In this document: positions 16,520 to 29,300 of the stretch, piece after piece | Layout of the letters: each line of letters begins with the position of its first letter | How positions within the stretch are numbered: the stretch's first letter is position 1 | Assembly: GCF_009730915.1 (NCBI RefSeq) | Contig: NC_052489.1 | Coordinates: forward strand, 30,869,916 to 30,933,915 | DNA: 64,000 nt | Direction of reading: 5' to 3' | Source: Dioscorea cayenensis subsp. rotundata | Lineage: Eukaryota; Streptophyta; Magnoliopsida; Dioscoreales; Dioscoreaceae | Translations under genes and position numbers: made by a program | Notes under the pieces: generated by a model | What the model was told of the DNA's origin: nothing | The model's database searches: none | Seen by the model: the letters and a program-made list of their open reading frames with translations, nothing else

Positions 16520-16568
16520 CAAGCATTCTCCTTCTCTTCTCCTTCTCCTTCTCCTTCTCCTTCTCCTC
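16520..16568 (+). repeat. CTTCTC-rich pyrimidine repeat in the TIC236 leader
   Basis: Tandem CTTCTC-like units form a pyrimidine tract. Such tracts are common in plant 5' untranslated regions and promoters. Confidence 0.7.
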
Positions 16569-17271
16569 TCTCTTCAATGGATTCCTAAAGAGTTGGAACC
16601 CTGCTCCAAACCCTAACCGATAGGGAAGTCGGGCTCCATTGCTGGAATGGGTCTCCAAAGGTTCGATCCTGATGTCTCCAAACCCTCCAAGAATTCATGG
16701 CATGCTAAGATTTCTCAGACTAGTCCGTTGTTGTTCTTTTGTATGATTTCTCTTGTTCAATAGGGCTAGAGCTCTGGTTCTTGCTTGCTGTGTTTTCGTT
16801 GGTGATGAAGTGTAGGATTTCTTTATCCCGCTTTGGTTTTCTGATCTCTTTGTGGGGTTTTTATTATTTGAAAATTATGATAAATTGATGTTCCATTTGA
16901 ACTTTTTTTTTTTTGGATATATAATTTGTTTCGATAGGGCGGAAGGCCCTTTAATTTGTTTAAGAGTTGTGGATAGCTACAAGCTTTGAATTCTTTAAAA
17001 AATCATACACTTTTAATGAAAATGTTTGCAAGTTTTTAGGATTAGATTGCTAAAATAGCTAGTTTTACTCTTCTGATTGTCATTTACTTCCTTGAGTAAT
17101 TCTTGACAACATTAACTCTTCTGTTTCTTTGATTTATGTGATTGCCTTGTAACTTTCATTAACATGATGTAATTTTTGTTTTCTTTTTGTCTGGATGAAT
17201 CAGTATGTTAGGCTCTTCTCTCACTTTCTGAAATTAAGGGGGACTGGAACTCTGTTCTTGGTCCCCTGCAC

Positions 17272-17307
17272 ATGGCTGTTTCTTGGTACACAAGCAAAAG
17301 AAAATGA
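17272..17307 (+). CDS. Upstream ORF, 11 codons, overlapping the TIC236 start
   Basis: ATG at 17272 opens an 11-residue frame (MAVSWYTSKRK) whose stop TGA overlaps the main ATG at 17304 in an ATGA arrangement. If this segment is in the mature leader, the uORF could restrict TIC236 translation to leaky scanning or termination-reinitiation. The leader splicing is not resolved, so the uORF may be absent from some transcripts. Confidence 0.45.
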   Translation: MAVSWYTSKRK

Positions 17308-20300
17308 GCGTTGATTATATGCATAGCTCGCTCTTTGGTTCACCACTTCAAACTTCTTCAAGGCCAAGAAATAAAGTCAAATCCATTTGCGTGACCAAAG
17401 GAAAGCATAATGTTGGGGGTTTCTTTAGTTTCTTGCCTTTATATCACTGTCAAAAGTTGCAGGGGTTTGATAGGTTTTCGTATTTTGGTGATGGAAAAGT
17501 TGAGTTTTCTCAAAGGAATTCTGTTTCTAAAAGCCGATTTAAGATCAAATGCACAAAAGAGCCATTTTCAAGGAGCAAGGCATTATTTAGATCATTTGTT
17601 CCTTTATGGAAGGAGGGGTTGTTTCTGGTTAGATGCTCTGTTTTCTTTACAGTGATTTCGGCTGCAGGAATGCTAGTATGGTATGCTCAGTTGAAAGCTG
17701 TGAGTTTTGTGGAGTCCCGACTTTTGCCATCTGTTTGTTCTGTCCTGAGTGAATATCTCCAACGAGAACTTGACTTTGGTAGGGTTCGAAATGTTTCACC
17801 TTTGGGGATCACCTTGACATCATGTTCCATTGGACCTCACCGGGAAGAATTTTCCTGTGGAGAGGCCCCAGTCATGAAACTTCGTCTTCACCCTTTTGCA
17901 AGTTTGAGAAGAGGAAAGATTGTAATAGATGCCATTCTATACCAACCTTCTATTTTGGTAGCACAGAAAGAGAATTTCTCCTGGTTAGGGATTCCATCAC
18001 CTTCAGAAAATGGTATATTAAGGCACCATTCCAGTGAAGAAGGGGTTGATTATCGGACCAAAACCAGAAGGCTAGCTAGAGAAGAATCGGCTGCTTGCTG
18101 GGCAAGGGAAAGGGTTGAAAAAGCAAAACACGCTGCTGAGATAGGATATATAGTTCCTCAAGAACTTCCTGCATATGCTACTTATAACAATTTTAAGGAT
18201 ATTCCTGATCGTTCTTCAGAGTCTGTTAGATCAGATTTATTATTTTGCATGGATGATATGATGCACCAGAGGGATCACCATTGCATGGATAGTGGGGTTG
18301 AATATGATTTGAAGCATGCAGATCTCGAAAAATCCTTTGGGAGTGAAAGTTCCTGGATCAGGTCTTAAGTCCTGGTTTAGAATGATGTTAAAACCTATAA
18401 GGCGCACATTCAAAAGGGATAGTAATAGAAAATCTATTTCTGAAGCTGGAATTACTTCTAAAGAAAGAATCCTCCGGCATAGTGCTGCTGCAGCCCTCGC
18501 TTATTTTCAGGATGTGAACAGTAGGAAATCAAGTAGGTCAAATACAGAACAGGGAAGTGACCCTCCAGATCGAGGGAATGGAGACACTGGAGTTGAGGCT
18601 TTCACAGTGAATGAGGAAGTTCCTGGTAATGCTAATATTACTTTGCTAGATATGGATAATAAACATGGATCCACAGATGCACTGGATAAAGTCCATATTG
18701 CTGATGATAAATTTGAGTGTACTTTGTTGAGTAGCAACAACAACAGGAAAGTTCCTGAGAGATCTCTATCTAATCCACACAATCCAAATGGTGGCTACAT
18801 AGAAGAGTTTGGTCATGCAGATCATGATCAGGGAGTCTCCTATGATGATATTCAGGTTCCTTTGCTGGAATTATTTGATGAGAGCGCTGGAATCAGCAGA
18901 TATACTGCATGTCAAAGCTCCACTCTTAGAAAATTTTGGCCATCCATGCGTATGCACCATTCAATGCCGATTTACCCTACCATTTTGAAGACTACCTTGC
19001 TTCAATTGTCAAAAACTGTTACAGAGCATTTGCCTGATCAGTTTCATAGCCAACTTCGGAAACTGAAGTCATGCTTTATCATAAAATTTGAAGAACTTGC
19101 TGCTGAACTTGCCAATGGAACAAACGGGAATTCTTGTGAAGGTATTCATAAGCTCATTCCAATCTCGCTTGATTCTGTTCAGTTCACAGGAGGGACTTTA
19201 ATGTTACTGGCGTATGGTGATATTGAACCCAGGTTAGATGCTAAAACCACAGGCTATTGGTTACTACCTTTCATTTTCACATGTTCCATATCTATAACTT
19301 TTTCTTGATAATTTCACGAACTTGCTTATGGACCCATCGGTAGTCACCATACTTCTGCTGCATGATTTTTCCTTCATCAATCTATCTCCATTGCTACTAA
19401 TAATGAACTTACAAGAAAAGGTGTAATTTCGCAACTTCATTGGCAGTGTATAGTCATGGATAAGATTTTGGAGCCTTAGTTTACATGATCAGCAATGATA
19501 TCCAGAAATTTTTTTCTTCTTATTTTACAAAAAGTTGACAAAATATGCCTGTGATCTTCTACCAATTTAGAATGTTATGCTAGAGCTTAGTAGCCCACAT
19601 GAGATTTATTATTATAATTTGTTTTTCTTGAGGAATAATGAGCTTCAGAGGATCATGAGTTATTATCAAATCATTAGCTTTCTATTTTCAACTTTATGTC
19701 ACTGAAGCATTATCGAACTAATTTTGAACTGTTTTAGTTGGGTCAGTTAAACAGTTTTCTTTAAGCATTTGTCTGTGATTTTTAAATGCCATGCTTTATA
19801 GTGCTGATATAAAGTGATAATTTGTTCTTGTTTTAATAGAGCAATGGTGAATGCCAATGGACATGTAAAATTTCAAAATCATTATGGTCAGATACATGTG
19901 CAGCTAAATGGTGATTGCCTGCAATGGAGATCTGATTCCTTGCCTCATGATGGGGGCCATCTATCTACTGATGTTTTTGTCGATACCATTGAACAAAAAT
20001 GGCATGTCAACCTTAAGATTGCAAACCTATTTGCCCCGGTAAGAGCCTTTTTCAAAATCATCCCTGTTTTGTATAGTAATTTCAGCTACCATGTGATGAC
20101 ATAATCTACTCAATGAACCCTTTTTTTTCCATTTAATTAGTTAAATGATTTATTCAAAAACTTCTTGCAGTTGTTTGAAAGGATACTAGAAATTCCAGTG
20201 ACCTTGTCAAGGGGAAGAGCTAGCGGTGAGGTGCTTGCATACACTTCTATCTTTTATATTTCTCTTCTGATTTTACACTATATGAATGTGCTGCTCGGGC

Positions 20301-23300
20301 TAAATACTGGTATAATTACTGCTCTTACATAGGAGGCCTTTGAGATAACTTTGGAAAATTCATGTTTACAATGAAATCAGGCCAAGAGAGCAGTTCTAGA
20401 ACAGAAAATTTGTTATGAGGGAGGGGAGGGAGGGGCAACATTATTAGTTTCAATTTAGGTTGAGTTGGGTTTCTTGGACATCTGTGACATGCTTTAAATG
20501 GACATCTCATGGGTTGGTTTGTTTTGTTTGTTTGTTTTAATTTTTTTCAGAGCTTGCAGTCTATGGTAAAAATATTTCAAGTATGTTGTTTACTAAGTGG
20601 CACTCTGACTTGATTTCTATTTACTTGCTTGTGTGTGTGTGTGTGTGTGTGTGTGAATCATATTCTTGATTTAAGGAATAAATTCTGTATTTGTGGGGAA
20701 GTCACAGATCATTCCTATAACTCAGGCTAGTTGCAAATTTACTCCTATAGTTTGTCTAGTTAGGTGTGGTCCTCTTAGTCTTTCTTCATCATCTAATTCA
20801 GTTAAGAAAACTGCCTGTTTTGGCAGAATATTTCTTCAGTATTCTACTGTTGATCATCTAAAAATAATCTTGAACTGTTCAATGACGTAATTATTTTTTA
20901 GGATTTTTTAAAATTTGAACCAAATGTATAGAATTTTTTAGGAATATATTTATATTTTTGGTGGTTGTTGTTGTTGTTGTTGTTGATCTTTTGGTTGGAT
21001 CTGAATCCTTGTCCTTCAAGGTGATTGGTGGGCTCTATGACTGCTGATCAGTGGCAATGGTGGAGGTATTGGAGGGAATCTTGGAATGAAGATAAAATTG
21101 GCTGAAGAACATAGTCAAGAATATAGAAGGAAGAGACAATCATAAGAATAAATTACTTATACCCCCTAGTGGTGGCTTATAAGTTATCAGGCCTGCCAAC
21201 TTACAGTGTCTTATGCGATTATCCATGTAATGTATCTGTGCAATGTATGAAACTTATCTAAATTTTAACTTATGGGTTCTTTTTTTAGGTTCACATCTGC
21301 ATGTCAAAAGGGGATACTTTCCCTAATCTGCATGGACAACTTGATGTTAATGGGCTAGCATTTCAGTTATTAGATGCTCCATCATGCTTTTCAGTAAGTT
21401 CAAGTTCTTTGACCTCTCACAAATGATTCCAATTTTTGGCAGTTGTCTCTTATTGCATAAATTTTTGGACTTAAATGATAGTATCTACTTAGTACGAAAT
21501 GGTTGCATTATATCTTGCCTAGGAAATTGAAAGTATGCTTTCAAGCAGCATGAGAAAAGTATGGTTTATTTTTAGGATGCTTGAAAGCATTTCAACTGGC
21601 AGTTATATATATTTCCAAGTTTATTATAGTTTGAGCTGATTATGTCTCCAACATAATTCCTTGACGGAGAAAAATTGAAAAATGTAAATTAATTATTCCC
21701 ATTGCCTTGAAAATGCAGGAAGGAAGAAGGATTGTCCACCTAATTAGGTTAAAAGTATCCACAACACTAAATTTGATTGATAAAGATACACTGAACTTAC
21801 AAGTGCACTGTCAAACAACTTCACCTTCTGATATGATGATATGCAAATTTATTTTATTCATTGTGATTTTTGAGGACATTTATTTCCATCTATTAGGGGT
21901 TGCAATGAATCTAATCTAATTAAAAAAAAAAAAAAACTCAGACATTGTCTTTATTATCTTGTTGCTTTTGTTGCAGATACTTTCAGATTGATATTTTAGC
22001 TTCCCTGCAGGAAGTGAAAGCTGGACTATGTTTTCGTGGTCAACGGATTTTCTTGCACAATGCAAGTGGCTGGTTTGGTGATGCTCCTTTAGAAGCCTCT
22101 GGTGATTTTGGCATAAATCCCGAGAATGGAGAGTTTCATTTGATGTGTCAGGTTTATTGTCTTTCCCATTAAGTTTGAATTCAATTTGTTATATATTGCT
22201 GGCATTGCTGGAAAAGTTTTCCGTGCTTAGTAGCGTCACTGATTAGTGGTTATAGTTCCGGTTTTTTTATGTGCATTTTTTATACCATGATGACGGCTTG
22301 AAAACACCACATAACTTTGTGAGTCTACTGACTTGTACTCCCTTATAGTCTTGGCTTATTGTTACTCATCAAATGCATTTAAGTCTTGTTTCATTTTATG
22401 CAAACTGAAAATGAGTTCATAGCGGGTAATTTGTTGTTGTCTTGCTGGATTAAAGGTCCAGGCCTCGGTCAGATCTTACATTTGAGGCTGCTCTGTGTGC
22501 ATGTCATTGTTTCATCTACAAATAACATCTGTCATTAACTTCATCTGACATGCTTTGCTAGATAATATTCCTCCTGTGTTTGTTTTGCAGGTTTCATGCT
22601 CCTTGTGCATTTCATTGCTTCAAATATATGACATGCTTTACTAGATAATATTCCTCCTGTGTTTGTTTTTCTGGTTCTATGCTCCTTGTGCATTTCATTG
22701 CTTCATTCGCACATATCAAAGTAACTAATAGTTCCACATGGTTAATTTGATAAATATGAATTTGAATAAATAACCTGGGTCTCTCATCTTAAGCTTTTGG
22801 GTTGAATTTGGCCTAAATAATATGTTTGGTGTGCATCACTAACATCTCTCATGAGTTTCATTTGACATGCTTGGCTAGATAATAATCCTCCTGCGTTTGT
22901 TTTTCAGGTTCCATGTATTGAAGTAAATGCTCTTATGAGGACACTTAACATGAGGCCTTTGATTTTCCCAGTAAGTGCTTAGTTTTTAATTTTTTAAACA
23001 GTTAATTTTCTTATTTTAATTTTTATTGCTAAATGAAAAAACCTTACAAAGTATTGATTTCTGTTTTACAATTCCTTTTTTTTTTTCCTACATGAAGTCT
23101 CGGTTCTATTTCATATCCATTGTTTTTCTCTGGCTTAAACGAAGTGCTTTGTTTCTTTTTTCTTTATTGCTTTTATCTGGGTTTGGCAAAGATTATGGTT
23201 TCTGTTTTATAATTCCTTGTATCTTGTTTTATGTGAAGTGATTCTAATTTCTTTGTTCTTTTTAGCTTTCATTGACAAATTGCTTTGATTCTGTTTTTTC

Positions 23301-26300
23301 CTCTCTGGGTTAAGCAAAGAGCATGTAGGAGTACTCATTCACATAGATGAGTATTATACCTTTCGCTTAAACTAGTAATGCAAAGTGCAGCAATCATTCT
23401 GTGTGGATCCTTACTGATAGATAATTTATTTTTGGCTTTTTTCTCAAAGATGGCTATGCTTTGTGGCTTCCTTCTATGCTGAAAGTTTGGTTTACCTCTT
23501 GAAGGAACTCTTGTAAAATATCTGTTGGCTACTGCCAGAAGAAGCCTAGATTATATTACAGGACAAAGAAGAAGATTAGTGCCGTATCAGTTTCTTTTAT
23601 ACGGATTACTATACTCCAATTTGTGGATAATTCTATACTTTTTCATATACCAATCTGACAAAAATTTAATTCTGATGTTTTGCCGATCATTTCTATTTGT
23701 GGTTTAAGCCTCAAATCATTTCACAAAATGACCAATATTCCATGTTCACCATCAATCTGTTTTTCAACCATGTTAATCCGTTCCTTGAAGAATGATAGCA
23801 GTATCCTTTTGTAATACCATCCTACCAATTAAAGAATAAATGTTTCTCATCTCAAGGTGGTCAATTTTTTAATGAATTGGGTAATTCTAAATTACTGCTT
23901 TGTCAGGATTCATGTATGAAAGCTTTATACCAACCATCTTGCTGCTTTGCCCCTATTTAAAGTTTTTTAATTATTGAAGATATTGGTTGTGAATACGGAA
24001 ATTTTCCTTTTTAAGTATCCATGCACACTCTTTAAGAGCTTCAGATTCTGAGGTGATAAAGGGGCACATGAGACCAAGGGTGGAAGGTAGCTCAGTCTTT
24101 AAGATTTATAGTTCAAGGATGGCTTAACATATTTCATACTTGCTACTTGCATTCCTTACATCCAGCAAAGTAGAAAGGTGAGAATAGATATCATGAGGTA
24201 GTCTAATATATATCTGGTATTTCAGACCTAATTGATTGAAATATGTTTTAAATTGGTGGTTGTACTTCATACTGGTTTCCTGGGATCAATATTACTTGCG
24301 GTTGCTTTTTCTTTTCATGTAATTGGCACATGAATTTTTTAGGATGATTTTAGTGACCTTTGAAGGTTTAGATTTTGTACAATTTTGTGATTGCCATGAA
24401 TTGAAGTATCAGTTAGAATGAGATAAGGCGTTCACAATTCATCCCGGTCGGCAGTTTGAAGACTTGTTTCTTCAACTCATTGTGGATTCTCAATTCATGT
24501 ATCTAATTCTTTAATTTTTTTTTTCACTTAGATATTTTTTCATCTTTTCTTGCATATTTTGTATGTTAGGTGTACACATAAGTATAATCCATGGAGTTGT
24601 CAAATGAAAATGTAGATCAGTATGATTGCTAGTTACGTTGAATCCATGTCTGGCTAGTGTAACCATGTTGACTGCCATGGATCACTTTTTATTTTATTCT
24701 TTGTATGGATGTAGATTACCCAATTTAGCTTCTGCTCTTGCATGATTGGTTTTGATAACATCTATATTTACTATGTTATAATAGAGATATCACTGCCATT
24801 TTGGATGAAGTTACAATTTGTCATTTGTGCAGTTGGCTGGGTCAGTAACTGCTGTATTTAACTGTCAAGGCCCCTTGGATGCTCCTGTTTTTGTGGGAAG
24901 CGGAATGATATCGAGGAAAACTTCTAATTTAGTAACTATGCCTCCATCCTCTGCATCTGAAGCAGTAATAAAGAACAAAGAGGCCGGTGCAGTTGCTGCA
25001 TTTGATCGAATTCCTTTTTCTCATGTATCAGCCAATTTTACTTTTAACCTTGATAATAGTGTAAGTGAAGTTTCCTTGTTGAAATTTATTTCTGATTTTG
25101 AGCTCTGCTCCTTTGTTTCTCTATTTTTATGCATCTTGATTTTGTTTCTTTTCTTGCAATCAGGTTGCTGATCTCTATGGTATTAGAGCAAGTCTCTTGG
25201 ATGGTGGAGAGATCCGAGGTGCTGGAAATGCTTGGATTTGCCCTGAGGTATTTTTACTGATGTTTGAACTATCTATATTTTCTGTAGATAAGTTTGCTTG
25301 CATTCATTTTTATTGATTGACAGTCCTGGTATACTTTAAATTCATATGGGGTTCAACTAGAATTTGATAATCATGCAAGTATTAAAATTGGATTATTGCA
25401 GTTTGTGTTCTTGGTTTTGAAGGCTCATATGGTTGCAAAGTTAAACTTTGATATGGAAAGCACTGTATGCTCTTATGTTGTCTCTGCCACATATAATGAA
25501 GCAAAAAGCATAATTCCCAATTTGAATACTTATTAATTCCTAGCACTCAGTAACTCAGGAAACAACTTCTAATATGTTTATTATGTTACCATGCTTTTCC
25601 TTGAACTATTATAGTATTATGTCCTCTTACATTTGCTTAGTTGCTATCTTTTACCTATTTTGTAGGGAGAAGTTGATGAATCTGCCCTGGATGTAAATCT
25701 GTCTGGTCATTTGTTGTTTGAAAATGTGATGAACAGATATTTACCCAATGATATTCTGCTGACACCACTCAAAATTGGGGAGCTAAATGGAGAGACAAAA
25801 CTATCTGGTTCCCTCTTAAGGCCGTAAGTCCAAATATGTTCTATGAATTTTCACTTTCCACTTAAAGATTAAGTGTCTGCTTAATTTTTTTTTAGGACTG
25901 TTTCTAGAGTTTTTATTTTTGAGGGCGTATTGAATGCTCTTAACGCGTTATCCTTACTTTCTGGGCTCAGGCGATTTGATATAAAATGGGCTGCACCAAA
26001 AGCTGAAGATTCGTTTACTGATTCACGTGGCCATATTGTTATCTCACATGACTGCATGACTGTAGCGTCATCATCCATTGCCTTTGAATTATTTACCAAA
26101 GTTCAGACATCTTATCCTGATGATTACTGGTCAAATAGAAAGAATGTTGATTTTTGGAGAACCATGCCCCTTGTGGTTGAAACTGTTGATTTGGACTTGC
26201 GCATGCGTGGTTTTGAGTTTGCTAGTCTTATTTCTTCCAGTTCTTTTGGTTCACCGAGACCTTTACATTTGAAAGGAACTGGGAAGATTAAATTCCAAGG

Positions 26301-29300
26301 AAAAGTTGTGAAATATGACATCAATGACATGCACAATGTTCAGATGAATGAGAAAACAAGTCTTGTTGGAGAGGTTTCCCTTTCAGGGATCAAACTCAAC
26401 CAACTTATGTTGGCACCACAATTGGCTGGTTCCTTGTGCATTTCTCACAAAGCTGTTAAGGTACTATTTTACACCTTTCAAATTTATTATAAATTTCTTC
26501 CCGAACTTATAAACTGACAAATTTTGATTCCTCATTGCAAGTGCCTTTTGTCTCTGTTTTAGCTCATCTGCTGATGTGCATGCTGTTTTGGCTTGTCAGT
26601 TGGCTGCTACTGGTAGGCCTGATGAGAATTTGACTGTGGAAGTTATTGAACCATTATGGTTTACTGTTGATCATAGCTTGCAAAAAAGAAGATTAATGTC
26701 TGTTTCCCTTCAAAAGGGGCAACTAAGAGCTAATGTTTCTTATCAACCAGAACATTATGTTAATTTGGAGGTGAAGTTATCCTTACCTTAATTTAAGATT
26801 GTGCACCAAATTGGTTCTTTAAGTTGGAAGCCATCATTCTAATTTCTGTTTTTTCTTTTTTACCTTTTAAACACGCAATCTGATTTTTTTGCTTTTCTGA
26901 TGTGAAGGTACGACAATTGCCACTAGATGAATTGGAACTTGCCTCTCTACGAGGAACTGTTCAGAGGGTGAGCCCTCACCTATAGTCATGTTTTTAATTA
27001 TTTTTTTATGCGACTTTCTTATGCCATTTGAGATCTGCGCAGTGTTAAGCATAAGATATCTGCAAATTTTAAATAACCCCAAAACTTTGATCGATAAATT
27101 TTTTGTCAATTTTACAATGTATTAGCAGTACCCTTGGATGCTAATCAGGAACATGAATTTAATTAAAACTGAGACAAGCTTGAAGATTTAAATAAGTCAT
27201 AATAAAAGTAATATAACATGGTTTTAGGCACTCCTGTCATCGATTATGATTTGGGAATTTAAGAACTTCAGAAATTTCTGTTTAAATCATTATATGTGGT
27301 TTGATCTTTTACTTTTTTAAATAACATGATCAATATAAGAACAACCTTCAGACTTGGTAGCTATCATTTCAGTGCAATTAGCTGCTATAAATTCCTCTTC
27401 ATTTGAAATGATCTCAAATTTGGTATACGTCTTGCTACAAGTAAATTTTCTTTTTCGATTAAGTTCTCGATACTTTTTTTCTTCCTCATTTCAGCCTGGG
27501 TCTTGTTTTGGTTTTTTGACCTATGTTCTCTAGTGTAATAGTTCTGGTCTCTTGGGCCTTCTACATCTAAGCAAAAATTGACTGAGCAATCTAGCTGTTG
27601 GCTATCCATAGGAGAAATGGTCTGCATTATATTATGATGATAATCTTTTTATACAAGGCCTTTCTATAATTTGTGTTATGACACTTGACACAAGGAAGTG
27701 TTTTGCTGAATCAAGGTCTTATGATGAACCTATTTATGCACACACATGTGCACACACACACACACAAAATCCTTCACAATTTTGCTTCTTGCTTCTAGTT
27801 TGAATTATTATTAACCCGCTGTGCATACTTACAGGCAGAGTTGGAACTTAATTATCAGACTCGGAGGGGTCATGGATTATTATCAGTGCTTCATCCAAAA
27901 TTCAGTGGTGTGCTGGGTGAAGCCCTTGATGTGGCTGCTAGATGGAGTGGAGATGTTGTAAGTGACCCTTTCTCTAGAACTCTTTTTCAAAGCATCTAAT
28001 TTTTCTATTTAATTGACACTTGCTCATGAATGAAATATTGCTCATAAGGGTTTTGTTCCCTTGTACACAATTAAAGTTAGTGTATGTCATCAATAAGATG
28101 TAGAAAGAACCAAGTAGTATGTGTACCATTGCTAGGGTGACATTATTTTGTTTCTTAGGGAAATTGAGTTGTCTATCTCTAGAAATTCTTTTTAAAAAAT
28201 CTTGCTGGTTGTGAACCAGTGGAGAACCTTGAATTGAATACACCATCCTAAGCATTCCTTTTGATGATTGTGGGTTGGGAAGGTACTTTATTCTATGATA
28301 AGTTGAGAAGAGAGATCACAAATTTGTTGTATCATTGAATCATAATAATGATATAGTAATTGATCCATACAAGCTTGAATACAATGAAATATTGGAGCTA
28401 TTGGATTTTAACTGAAACAATCCTAATCAATTTGATTTCATGTTAGGGTCAATGGGAATGATTAAGTCAATAATAAAAATTACACTCATGTGGATATTTT
28501 GGTGAAATGTTCCCAGCTCACTGTTACATTGATCTAAACCTCATGGTTTAGAGGGCTGGGAAAGTATCATTGTTTGATTGTTGTACATAATAAGAAATAA
28601 ATATTTTAGACCTTGCCCTATATGTGACATATGCCCATATTTGAGACTCCCCTTTTCAATCTCATAATTTGGCTGATACCATGTTTGGCCGAATGTTGGA
28701 CTACATATCTTCAACCAAGAAGAGAACCCTAGTTGTGATGCTCACATGGGAGATGGATTTCCTTTATTCTGAGAGCTAGATTTATTAAATAATCTTGTAT
28801 CATTGTATGGTTTTCTTATTTTACTTGCTGAATATCTTACTACCTTTACCTCTGATATGGGTTGTTGGGATGCAAATTCTTCATCTTACTACTTTATTGG
28901 TGCAAGAGGCTGTATTTGAATTTGAACTGGTCACTTGATGTTACTATGCTATTTTCTTTTGCTCTGAATATTGCAATTTTGCAACTGAACCTAATTTGCA
29001 CTGGAGCAATGTGAATTAATAGCCTATATTCTTGCCCATTATTGCAATTTGTGACATGTAAATTACTCAGATTACCATTGAAAAAACTGTTCTGGAGCAA
29101 GCTAGCAGCCGATATGAGCTTCAGGGGGAATATGTACTACCTCGTATGCGTGAAAGGCATCCTGCTGACAACAAGAGGGATGGTTTCTTTAAGAAGGCAA
29201 TGGCTGGGCATCTTGGTAGAATAATATCTTCAATGGGTAGATGGAGGGTGAGGCTGGAGGTTCCTGGTGCTGAAGTGGCTGAGATGCTGCCACTTGCAAG

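Noticed and set aside
17283-17303. Extension of TIC236 upstream of ATG 17304
   Set aside because: The open frame extends to 17283 only through a non-ATG codon. The first ATG in the coding frame is 17304.
21987-22010. Earlier acceptor (CTTTCAG, 21986) for TIC236 exon 5
   Set aside because: It keeps the frame but adds eight residues (IDILASLQ) absent from the family. The acceptor at 22010 gives a gap-free match.
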